From Nostoc sp. LPT (lineage in GTDB: Bacteria > Cyanobacteriota > Cyanobacteriia > Cyanobacteriales > Nostocaceae): a DNA stretch of 44,313 bases. Both the position numbers and the translations under genes were made by a program. Shown here in pieces: positions 25,528 to 33,385 of this stretch. A model generated the notes under the pieces. That model worked only from the letters and a program-made list of their open reading frames with translations, was not told the origin of the DNA and did not search any database. The stretch is from positions 1 to 44,313 of the forward strand of contig NZ_JABXKF010000190.1 in the NCBI RefSeq assembly GCF_017115165.1, written 5' to 3'. Positions within the stretch are counted from its first letter, which is position 1. Every line of letters begins with the position of its first letter.

Positions 25528-26139
25528 ATGATATTGGAAACTCAACGCCTATTACTGCGGGAAATGACGCTTTCTGACCTCGACGCGTTACTGCTTGTCC
25601 TCGGCGATGCAGAGTCGATGCGCTACTACCCAAAACCCTTTGACCGCGAGATGGTGGAAAGATGGATTGACCGACATCGCCACAACTACGCACAGCACGG
25701 CCTCGGCTTGTGGGCCATGGTTCTCAAGACGACGGGTGAGGTAATCGGCGACTGCGGACTGGTTTGGCAGGAGGTCGAGGGACACCAAGAACTCGAAATT
25801 GGTTATCATGTCCGCCGCGACCAACAAATGCAGGGTTACGCAACTGAAGCTGCATCTGCTTGCCAAGACTACGCCTTTAATGTACTGGGTTGCGATCATC
25901 GCGTCATTTCCCTAATTCGCAAAAGAAACATTCCTTCTCGTCGTGTAGCTGAAAAGAACGGACTCAAGGTCGTTCAGGAGACACTCTGGCGCGACATACC
26001 GCACTATATATATGCTGTGCAGCGCTCAGAAAGTAAATTTCTTACAACAAGCAATTTCTCAGAAGCAGAGAAGTTTAATAATCTGTGTACTAACGTTGAG
26101 GCTGCTCACGAGAAACATAGCTCAATACGCTTGGGTTAG
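25528..26139 (+). CDS. GNAT-family N-acetyltransferase (RimJ/RimL type)
   Basis: The protein acetylates an amine, perhaps on a ribosomal protein or small molecule. It begins LETQRLLLREMTLSDLDALL, has LGLWAMVLKTTGEVIGDCGL, the YHVRRDQQMQGYATEAASAC acetyl-CoA motif A, and VISLIRKRNIPSRRVAEKNGL (motif B). The GNAT domain ends near residue 170. The last 33 residues (LTTSNFSEAEKF onward) are polar and unlike the family, and the stop codon lies in a copy of the CAATACGCTTGGGTTA repeat. The 3' end may therefore have been altered by the repeat. ATG at 25528 follows a GAGGA ribosome site. The upstream neighbour is a dead methyltransferase. Confidence 0.85.
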   Translation: MILETQRLLLREMTLSDLDALLLVLGDAESMRYYPKPFDREMVERWIDRHRHNYAQHGLGLWAMVLKTTGEVIGDCGLVWQEVEGHQELEIGYHVRRDQQMQGYATEAASACQDYAFNVLGCDHRVISLIRKRNIPSRRVAEKNGLKVVQETLWRDIPHYIYAVQRSESKFLTTSNFSEAEKFNNLCTNVEAAHEKHSSIRLG

Positions 26140-26574
26140 CGTCAAAAACCATAAACTGCGTAGTAGCGTAGCAAGCTTAAAATATTGGGTTGAGTAATCA
26201 TAGAATAGTTTTGGACTTTCTAGGTTTTGTGAACCCAACGTTTTAAGGATGACGTGCTAGTAGGTTGGGTTGAACTTTAGTGTTACCCAACAAACCACTG
26301 AAAATGTTGGGTTTCGTTCCTCAACCCAACCTACAATTCTCCTTAACCCAAGCGTATTGGAACATAGCTAGCCATTAGACTTCTTGGCATTGTGGGGAAA
26401 AGGGTAAGGGGTAAAGGGCAATACGCTTGGGTTAAGGGTTATTGGTGTAAATAATTGGTCTTTCAAGAGGCGATAAATCGCGTCTCTACATCAGGGTTTT
26501 GTTGCTCATTCTGAACTGTATTGCCTAATAATTGCGTTGTAGAGCAAACTTTTGGTTGGCTATGCTTCAAAATA
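26123..26574. repeat. Repeat-rich spacer with several inverted repeat families
   Basis: CAATACGCTTGGGTTA occurs at 26123-26138 and (with one more A) at 26419-26435, and inverted at 26343-26359; the last two form a perfect 17-bp inverted pair. A second perfect 13-bp pair is TAGGTTGGGTTGA (26261-26273) with TCAACCCAACCTA (26321-26333). A third unit, GGCGATAAATCGCGTCTCTAC near 26470, resembles the core hairpin at 6398. No gene is seen here. Confidence 0.65.
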
Positions 26575-27249
26575 TCAGGTGCATTTAATTTTTTGAGTAT
26601 AAAATCTAGCTGTTAAAAGAGCCGCACCTGCTACTAAAGTTGCTAGTACACTATCAGGTTCAGGGACGGCAGCAACTTGAGCATCAATTCGTGCAGTTCC
26701 AGCAAACAAACCGGACAATTCAGGGTCCTCTAATATATCAGCAAACTCTGGAGAAATCAACAATTGAACATCAGGGATGGTTAAATTTTGGCCATCAAAT
26801 GCCACAAGTCCCGGACTGCTCAAATCAAACAAAATTGTATTTAAAGAAAACGTGTCTCTTAAAACAAGTCCGCTGGCACCTGTGACAGTACGTCCTGGAG
26901 CAAAACCAATTGAAAAATCACCAACAGTAATTTGATCGTTGAATGTAACAGTACCAGTATGCTCGATTGTACCTGAAAGCGGAGTAAAACCGCTCTCGTC
27001 ACTGAACGTGAAGTTAGTAAGTGAGTCGATGTTGAAACCAACTAAATAATTGCTAGGAATTGGTGCAACTGTCTGATTAGTGCCTGTCAAAGTTAGCCCA
27101 ATACTACTAAGAATCTCCTCGTGATCGCGATCGATGCTGGTGACTCCAGATATCACTTTAAAAGTTGCAGCATCTACCTGTATCGGTGCTATTGAGATAA
27201 AAGCTGCTGTCGTACAACCAAAAATTCCTGCAAACTGAAAAAAACGCAT
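26575..27249 (-). CDS. PEP-CTERM sorting-domain protein
   Basis: The 224-residue protein has a signal peptide (FFQFAGIFGCTTAAFISIAP) and a C-terminal sorting signal VPEPDSVLATLVAGAALLTA followed by the basic tail RFYTQKIK. Exosortase-dependent surface sorting is expected for such proteins; no exosortase gene is in the window. The mature region is Thr/Gly/Ser-rich and beta-like (IGFAPGRTVTGASGLVL, LFDLSSPGLVAFDGQNLTIP), with no catalytic motif. ATG at 27249. It lies alone between a repeat-rich spacer and an AT-rich upstream region. Confidence 0.8.
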   Translation of the reverse strand: MRFFQFAGIFGCTTAAFISIAPIQVDAATFKVISGVTSIDRDHEEILSSIGLTLTGTNQTVAPIPSNYLVGFNIDSLTNFTFSDESGFTPLSGTIEHTGTVTFNDQITVGDFSIGFAPGRTVTGASGLVLRDTFSLNTILFDLSSPGLVAFDGQNLTIPDVQLLISPEFADILEDPELSGLFAGTARIDAQVAAVPEPDSVLATLVAGAALLTARFYTQKIKCT

Positions 27250-27684
27250 ATATATTTCTGATGATCTTCGTAGTTTATTCTATCTAACAAAACGTCTTTT
27301 ATTAATAGATAAATTCAAAAGTTTTCCCTAAAGAAGTATTCTCAAAACTTAAGATTATGTAAAGATACTGTTAATAACAAAATTTAAACCATACAGCTAC
27401 AAATACAAAGTTGAGTTTGTGGTTACAAATAAAAATTACTAGTCAAAATGAAGCAAAAAGTATAAGGTATAAAGCATTAAGGATATAAAATGAAAACAAT
27501 ATAGCTACGTTTAATTATGTCCAATGCCAATTATTTAGGAGCAAATTTAAAAGTACCTCTCCCAAATTTGGGGGAGGGATTTAGGGTGAGGGTTTTTGAT
27601 TCATGCAAGAAGTCTAATTTAAGTATTTGCAGACTCTAGCTGAGAACCATAGGCTGATTTATTCTCGCTGATTTACTTCTTAGT
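27250..27684. other. AT-rich intergenic region with one interspersed hairpin
   Basis: Nothing coding is seen. At 27556-27578 the interspersed unit CCTCTCCCAAATTTGGGGGA forms an imperfect stem; related G-rich/C-rich spacer units occur near 31370 and 44040. The promoter of the PEP-CTERM gene should lie close to 27250-27350. Confidence 0.4.
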
Positions 27685-28146
27685 TCACAGACTTGTTCTA
27701 ATCCAGCAGCTTATTTTCTCCAAATTAGGATCTATTTCCTGCCAAAAGCTTGCTGACGAGTCTGTTTCTCTTGTTGCAGCGAATATTTTATATATACTGT
27801 CGAAGTTTTTTTGAATCAATTGCTTATCTAGTTTAGGAATATCTAATTTCAGATATTTCAGACGGTTGGGTAATTCTACTTTCTCTTTTGTCGACAAGTG
27901 GGCAATCTGAGCAATTTGTTCTAAAATTTTGTCTATTGATGTAATAACTTCTTGCAGACTCGGCTTTTTAGTTTTTAATTGTAAATCTTTTTCTTCAAAG
28001 GCTTCTTCTTGATTACCTAACTTTACTAAGACTATTTTAACAAAGAAAATATTGTAATCTACCTCACTAACTTCACCCACCTGCTGATGATATTTTCCAC
28101 TTTTATTTATAAGTACTATGTCACCTTTCTCAATTCTGTTGTTCAT
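27685..28146 (-). CDS. Hypothetical protein with KOW/SH3-like N-terminus
   Basis: The 153-residue protein starts with a small SH3/KOW-like segment (KGDIVLINKSGKYHQQVGEV, residues about 6-25, followed by a strand-rich VDYNIFFVKIVLVKL), then a helical C-terminal half (ITSIDKILEQIAQIAHL and LDKQLIQKNFDSIYKIF). It is charged, soluble and has no signal peptide. Function is unknown. It lies 27 bp downstream of the kinase-FGE gene on the same strand, so it is probably co-transcribed with it and may be a partner or substrate. ATG at 28146. Confidence 0.65.
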   Translation of the reverse strand: MNNRIEKGDIVLINKSGKYHQQVGEVSEVDYNIFFVKIVLVKLGNQEEAFEEKDLQLKTKKPSLQEVITSIDKILEQIAQIAHLSTKEKVELPNRLKYLKLDIPKLDKQLIQKNFDSIYKIFAATRETDSSASFWQEIDPNLEKISCWIRTSL

Positions 28147-28173
28147 AATTTATACAGCTTTGTAATGAAATTA

Positions 28174-30012
28174 CTAAATAATCTCCTCTACAGAAAATAC
28201 TACTCTAAAGCCACAAACCCTCAGCCCACCGTCTGACTCATTCCAGCTACGGCTAGCACTGCGACACAGTTCTGGACTGAAACTCCAAGAACCACCGCGT
28301 AGCACCCGACGATTTATATCGCCGCCAACTTCCCAAGCTGTTCCATCTAAGGGTGCGTCATTGTAATTGTTATGCCACGAATCAGCACACCATTCCCAAA
28401 CTAACCCGTGCATATCGTACAATCCAAAGGCGTTGGCGACTTCAAAACTACCGACGTTTGTTGTTTCTTTACGGAATTTGCTTTTTGGTTCCATAGTGCA
28501 GCTGACTAACTCAGGAGTAATGGTTTCGCCAAAATGGAATGAGGTTGTAGTTCCAGCCCGACAAGCATATTCCCATTCCGCTTCACTCGGTAAACGATAG
28601 TTGCATCCAGTTTTTTCTGATAGCCTGAGACAGAACTCTACAGCCTCATACCAAGATACATTTTCTACTGGTCTATCTAGACCTTTGAATTTCGATGGAT
28701 GGGGATTTAAAGCTTGTTTGACTTTGGGTAAAGCTGCTACTACTCTCCACTGTGCTTGAGTTACAGGAAATTTCCCCATAAAAAATGGTTTAACGGTAAC
28801 TTGATGTCGAGGACGTTCGTCAGCATCTCCTTCAAACTCTGGCGAACCCATCATGTAAGTACCACCAGGAATCGATACCATTTCTAATGTGACAGACCTA
28901 CCTAATTCTTCAGCAAAGAAGTTTGCATTACAGTTCATGCGGTTTACTTCTCTACCACCTGTGTCTACTGTCACTACGTCAAATTCAAAGGTTTCTAATG
29001 GGGGTAATGGTACGATTACTTTTTGTGATAACGGCAGTAATATAGGTTGAGGTATCGAAACAATTTTTAAGGCAACAGGTTCAATGTTCAATGTGGCAAA
29101 CTTCAAATCGTTAATGACTTCTACTGCTGTTTGATACCTTTCACTCGGTAGATGTTTGAGTAATTTATCTAAAATTTTTCCTAATTCGTCGCTGATAGTA
29201 ATACCTTTTTTTTGTAAACGTTCGCGCCACAACCATTTAGCGCTCATGGCATCATAAATAGGGTCATTAATCTGTCCAGAAGCATCCTGCAAAGGCAAAC
29301 ATTGAGTTAAAAGACGCACACAAGTTACGCCCAAAGCATACAAATCACTGCCGTGACAAGCAAATCCAGCCATTTGTTCTGTTGGGGCATAGCCAAGGGT
29401 ATAAATTACCGTAGCTTGTCTTCCTATACTGGTTTGTGTCACCTGTTTAGCACCGCCAAAGTCAATTAAGACGGGTTTTTTATCACTTGCACGGCGAATG
29501 ATATTTTCTGGTTTGATATCCCGATGAATAACGTTATGGGTATGAATGAATTCCAGAACTGGCAATAAATCGGCTAAAAGTTCCCAAATTTGTTGTTCGC
29601 GATAAATTTGTTGCTGAACTTCTTGTAAGAGAGTTTTTCCTTGAATAAATTCTTGTACGAGATATAAGCTAGTACCTTGTTCAAAATAAGCTAGTAATCT
29701 AGGAATTTGGGTATGATTTTCTCCCAGTTCATACAACCGAAAAGCCTCTTCTTTGAAAAATTCTGCGGCTTTAGTGCGTTGTCCTGTTCCCTGAAACTGC
29801 GGGAAAAATTGCTTGATGACGCAAGGGGCGTTTAGTCTGTCTACATCTTCTGTAGCATAAGTTCTACTAAATCCACCTTCACCTAAGAGTCTTAATACGC
29901 GGTAACGGTTTCTGAGAAGTTTGCCAAAGTTGCTTTGTCCGCAACTGACGCAAAATCTATTGCTATCAGAGTTGAATGGATTTGAGCAATTGGGATTTTG
30001 GCAGATTTGCAT
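28174..30012 (-). CDS. Serine/threonine protein kinase fused to a formylglycine-generating-enzyme-like domain
   Basis: The 612-residue protein starts with a short Cys-rich zinc-ribbon-like segment (CQNPNCS...CVSCG, 4-25), then a Hanks-type kinase (about 37-305): P-loop GEGGFSRTY, K67 in CVIKQFF, HRDIKPENII with D165, and DFGGA at 184-188. After a linker comes a FGE-sulfatase/SUMF1-type domain (about 375-608): VSIPGGTYMMGSPEFEGDAD, FPVTQAQWRVV, VENVSWYEAVEFC, YRLPSEAEWEYACRAGTTT and a terminal LRGGSWSF...CGFRVVFS. No membrane helix is present. In cyanobacteria such fusions are signalling proteins, and some FGE-type C-termini are targets of diversity-generating retroelements. A KOW-like protein follows in the same operon. 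Substrates are unknown. Confidence 0.92.
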   Translation of the reverse strand: MQICQNPNCSNPFNSDSNRFCVSCGQSNFGKLLRNRYRVLRLLGEGGFSRTYATEDVDRLNAPCVIKQFFPQFQGTGQRTKAAEFFKEEAFRLYELGENHTQIPRLLAYFEQGTSLYLVQEFIQGKTLLQEVQQQIYREQQIWELLADLLPVLEFIHTHNVIHRDIKPENIIRRASDKKPVLIDFGGAKQVTQTSIGRQATVIYTLGYAPTEQMAGFACHGSDLYALGVTCVRLLTQCLPLQDASGQINDPIYDAMSAKWLWRERLQKKGITISDELGKILDKLLKHLPSERYQTAVEVINDLKFATLNIEPVALKIVSIPQPILLPLSQKVIVPLPPLETFEFDVVTVDTGGREVNRMNCNANFFAEELGRSVTLEMVSIPGGTYMMGSPEFEGDADERPRHQVTVKPFFMGKFPVTQAQWRVVAALPKVKQALNPHPSKFKGLDRPVENVSWYEAVEFCLRLSEKTGCNYRLPSEAEWEYACRAGTTTSFHFGETITPELVSCTMEPKSKFRKETTNVGSFEVANAFGLYDMHGLVWEWCADSWHNNYNDAPLDGTAWEVGGDINRRVLRGGSWSFSPELCRSASRSWNESDGGLRVCGFRVVFSVEEII

Positions 30013-30374
30013 AATGAGGGGGAAATAGCATCTTCTCCAAAGTTAGCCCCAATATTATCTAATTGAAAACAGTTATGTAGAGAAGCGAACACGGAAGTTT
30101 ATTCATGTGTTTAAAACTATCTTTCACACGAGGGCATAAGGATATAATACAATTCAAAATTCAAAATGACGCTCGCGGACTCGCTAACGCTGCGCTAACA
30201 AAATTCAAAATTTAAGAGAATTACATCAGGGGATTTAAAATTCCGAATGACACTGATATTTGTGCGTTATGGCAAGCATAACTCACCCGATATTTTAATA
30301 TAGCTGTTGTTCACTATCTAAAAAAGTTCATAAATAACCAAATTACCCATAATTTTTATTGGCAATAGCGAGTC
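30013..30374. other. Intergenic region with an interspersed repeat
   Basis: No gene is recognised. At about 30151-30213 the repeat core GACGCTCGCGGACTCGCTAA lies between AATTCAAAATTCAAAAT on the left and AAAATTCAAAATTTAAG on the right; such units are common in Nostoc spacers. The rest is AT-rich. It separates the kinase-FGE gene from potC, both on the minus strand. Confidence 0.45.
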
Positions 30375-31184
30375 TTATTTGAAAGTTTTATTCTCTCCAG
30401 AAGCGCGAATTAATTCAGCTACAAGCGCAACGATCGCAGATACTAAAATTAACATGACACTCAGAGCATTAATATCAGGTTTAACTCCGGTTCTAATCCG
30501 GCTAAAAATTTCCATTGGTAGAGTGTTAGAACCGCTACCAGCAGTAAAACTGGCAATGAGAAAGTCATCTAAGCTAAGGACAAAAGCCAATAGACAACCA
30601 GCGACAATCCCAGGCATTAATTGAGGTAATAATACTTTGATGAAAGCTTGGGTTGGTGTCGCGCCTAAATCTAGTGCTGCTTCTTCTAAGTGGGGATCTA
30701 AATTAGTTAGTCGGGAAGCAACCACAAGTCCGACATAAGCCAGACAAAACACGACATGGGCTGCAACTATCGTCCACAAACTCAAAGGTATTGCAAAAGC
30801 TGCTAGACATACTAGGGTCGCCACTGCGATCGCAATATCGGGAATAATCAATGGTAGGTAAGCAATACCACGATACAATTTCTTACCAGGAAATTCGTAA
30901 CGCGCCAACCCTACTGCCATCAAGGTTCCCAGCACTGCTGAAATTGCCACGGCACAACCAGCAACTATCATACTATTTTGCAAAGCTGATAAGATGCGAT
31001 CGTCACTGAACAACTTGCGATACCAATCGAGAGTGAATCCTTGCCAAGTTGCACTGTAGGGCGACTGATTGAAGCTATAAAAGCCAAGTACCAGTATGGG
31101 CAGGTACATGAACACAAATATCAACAGTGAGAAAACCGCCTGCCATGAGACACGCGGTTTTTTGAGAGATGGAGAGATATTCAC
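30375..31184 (-). CDS. potC: Polyamine ABC transporter permease (PotC type), without linked partners
   Basis: The 269-residue inner-membrane permease of a spermidine/putrescine-type importer has about six membrane helices: near 17-38, 65-90, 103-125, 128-155, 190-213 and 242-260. The conserved cytoplasmic EAA loop is present as EEAALDLGATPTQAFIKVLL followed by PQLMPGI. The start is probably GTG at 31184 (MNISPSLKK). Normally potA, potB and potD lie beside it; here a kinase gene and a 900-bp spacer flank it, so the other components must be elsewhere or the gene is isolated. Closely related molybdate- or iron-type permeases cannot be excluded. Confidence 0.85.
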   Translation of the reverse strand: MNISPSLKKPRVSWQAVFSLLIFVFMYLPILVLGFYSFNQSPYSATWQGFTLDWYRKLFSDDRILSALQNSMIVAGCAVAISAVLGTLMAVGLARYEFPGKKLYRGIAYLPLIIPDIAIAVATLVCLAAFAIPLSLWTIVAAHVVFCLAYVGLVVASRLTNLDPHLEEAALDLGATPTQAFIKVLLPQLMPGIVAGCLLAFVLSLDDFLIASFTAGSGSNTLPMEIFSRIRTGVKPDINALSVMLILVSAIVALVAELIRASGENKTFK

Positions 31185-31336
31185 GTTTATATATGATTTT
31201 TATTGATAGCAATATAATATATCATATTTAATGTAAAAAGTCAATGATTTAACTATCTTCTCTTTCTTTTGACTAGCAAAGAATCGAATAGTATCTCAAT
31301 TAATCATATAAGAGGCTTAAGCCCCTTGTTATAAGG

Positions 31337-31502
31337 TACAGCATTTTGCATCTCAATGAAGTACATCCTTACCCCCCTTAATCCCACGCCACTTGCTATA
31401 ACGGAGGGAGCCACTGCGGTCTTGGGGTTTCCCCAAGTGGAGCAAGTGGCGTGAGGGTTAGGGAGGGGTTTTTTGTACTTCATTAACTTGCAATTTGCTG
31501 TA
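31337..31502. repeat. 166-bp nested inverted-repeat element (MITE-like)
   Basis: The outer arms TACAGCATTTTGC (31337) and GCAATTTGCTGTA (ending 31502) pair at 11 of 13 positions. Next inward are AATGAAGTAC and GTACTTCATT, then C-rich and G-rich arms, then CACGCCACTTGCT with its exact complement AGCAAGTGGCGTG, and CTTGGGG-TTT-CCCCAAG in the core. The whole folds as a long cruciform. It encodes nothing and is typical of non-autonomous elements. Confidence 0.65.
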
Positions 31503-32126
31503 GATCAATTTCCACCCTAGACATCTAGTGAAAAAGAGATATAGCACTGCTATGTTTCTACAAGGGTTTTGGATAACGTATATTTAATTTCTGAAAATGT
31601 CTAATAGTTAATTGTTACCTTTAAAAACTTTGATAGAACTTATAAGAAAAATTGCTGCTTTTGATTTCCAACTATCTACTTTACAAAAGTTTATCCTCTG
31701 GACGGCTCCAGATTATTCTTGAGAGTACGGAAAGCCGCCTAAAAACTCTCTACACGATTTATTCTTTAATTAACATTTGCAAATTAGATATTCGACAGGC
31801 GATAGCAGAGATTTTTCGCAAAATATCAGCAATTAGCTGAGAAGATGACAATTCTAGGAAAATTATGTTTGTCAGCAAAATCTATATTTAACATTGTACC
31901 AAATCACCCAAAAATTAATAACCAGAGTGTATTTACCTCTTTAGGAGTGGGTAATTTCCGTACTAGGATAGACAAAACTCTAGAAGTAATAGCATAAGAT
32001 TTAAAAGCAATTGTTAAGTAGTTTAGGATCTAAAGCTACTTTACTCATGCCAAGTTAATCAATTACAAGCACTCAAACAACAGAAATAAAAAAATTCTAA
32101 TTCAATTTTTATTTTTTAGGAGGTTT
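31503..32126. other. Long AT-rich spacer before the GT4 gene
   Basis: A 62-codon open frame at 31652-31840 (MLLLISNYLLYKSLSSGRLQ onward) has no ribosome site and no recognisable domain; I do not call it. No other coding sequence is evident. The last 30 bp carry a strong AGGAGG ribosome site for the gene at 32127. Confidence 0.4.
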
Positions 32127-33215
32127 ATGATGAAAATCGCTCAATTAGCGCCGCTGTGGGAGAGAGTTCCGCCTCCAGCTTATGGTGGCATAGAGTTAGT
32201 AGTAGGGTTACTGACCGATGAATTAGTCCGGCGCGGACACGAAGTAACTTTATTTGCATCGGGAGATTCTATTAGTTTGGGAAAACTAACTTCAGTTCAT
32301 CCCCGCGCTCTCAGACTCGATCCTACTATTAAAGATTACGGTATTTACGAGATGCTGAATCTTGCTTCGCTGTACGAACGTGCAGAAGAGTTTGATATTA
32401 TTCACTCCCATATCGGATATGGGGCGCTGGCTTACGCAAATTTGGTAAAAACTCCTACGGTTCACACGTTGCACGGTATTTTTACCCCTGATAACGAAAA
32501 GATGTTTAATTTTGGTAAAAAACAACCCTACGTCAATATCTCTGATGCACAACGAGAACCAAGGTTAGGATTGAACTATGTCGCGACGGTTTACAACGGG
32601 ATTGATGTCAGCAGTTATGAGTTTCACTCCCAACCAGAAGATCCTCCTTACTTAGCGTTTTTAGGTCGGATTTCTCCAGAGAAGGGAGCGCACTTAGCTA
32701 TAGAAATTGCCAAAGAAACTGGTTGGCATTTAAAAATGGCAGGTAAGATAGACGTTGTTGATGTCGAATACTTTGAAAAAGAAATTAAACCGCACATTGA
32801 CGGAGAGCAAATTGAGTATCTGGGTGAAGCCAACCATGCTCAAAAAAATGCTCTGATGGGTGGTGCAGTAGCAACTCTATTCCCTATCACTTGGCGGGAA
32901 CCCTTTGGATTGGTGATGGTAGAGTCCATGGCTTCAGGTACGCCAGTGATTGCGATGAAATTGGGTTCTACTGAAGAGATAATTTCCCACGGGAAGACTG
33001 GTTTTCTCTGCAATAATATTCAAGAGTGTATTAGTGCCATTGATGGCGTCATAGAGTTAGACCGCTATGCTTGTCGTCGGTATGTCGAAAACCTTTTCAG
33101 CGTTGAACACATGACTGATGGCTATGAGGCAGTTTATCAACAAATAATAGCAGAACGATTTTCTCAGAATGGGCATTTTCGCGGTTTAGTTGATTTAGCT
33201 AGCAATCGCATTTAA
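32127..33215 (+). CDS. Family 4 glycosyltransferase
   Basis: This 362-residue GT-B fold transferase has the N-terminal IAQLAPLWERVPPPAYGGIE acceptor-side motif, VVGLLTDELVRRGHEVTLFA, HSHIGYGALAYA, the linker YNGIDVSSY, and the donor-side LAFLGRISPEKGAHLAIEIA, followed by PITWREPFGLVMVESMASGTP with the E-x7-E pair that binds the sugar nucleotide. Such enzymes build exopolysaccharide, glycolipids or glycogen-like polymers; the substrate is not evident. ATG 32127 (with a second ATG at once after) follows AGGAGG at 32118-32123. It ends before a perfect palindrome that separates it from the convergent PLD gene. Confidence 0.92.
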   Translation: MMKIAQLAPLWERVPPPAYGGIELVVGLLTDELVRRGHEVTLFASGDSISLGKLTSVHPRALRLDPTIKDYGIYEMLNLASLYERAEEFDIIHSHIGYGALAYANLVKTPTVHTLHGIFTPDNEKMFNFGKKQPYVNISDAQREPRLGLNYVATVYNGIDVSSYEFHSQPEDPPYLAFLGRISPEKGAHLAIEIAKETGWHLKMAGKIDVVDVEYFEKEIKPHIDGEQIEYLGEANHAQKNALMGGAVATLFPITWREPFGLVMVESMASGTPVIAMKLGSTEEIISHGKTGFLCNNIQECISAIDGVIELDRYACRRYVENLFSVEHMTDGYEAVYQQIIAERFSQNGHFRGLVDLASNRI

Positions 33216-33271
33216 ATATTGCATTTGTGTAATATTACATCTTTTTAATTAGGTAGAACACAGATTATCGA

Positions 33272-33299
33272 GTAGGGTAGCACAGCTGTGCTACCCTAC
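33272..33299. terminator. Perfect 28-bp palindrome between convergent genes
   Basis: GTAGGGTAGCACAG (33272-33285) is followed directly by its exact reverse complement (33286-33299). With genes converging from both sides, a bidirectional terminator is likely; interspersed-repeat status is the alternative. The read-through stop codon of the PLD gene (33296-33298) lies inside it. Confidence 0.65.
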
Positions 33300-33385
33300 C
33301 AAGTTATGTGATTATCCCATTTTTCTAAAGTTCTAGCACTCACTCCTGGAACTCGTTCTAAGTCTTGTAAAGATGTAAATTTTTG

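Noticed and set aside
31652..31840. 62-codon frame in the spacer before the GT4 gene
   Set aside because: No ribosome site, no recognisable domain, and surrounded by AT-rich sequence in which such frames arise by chance.
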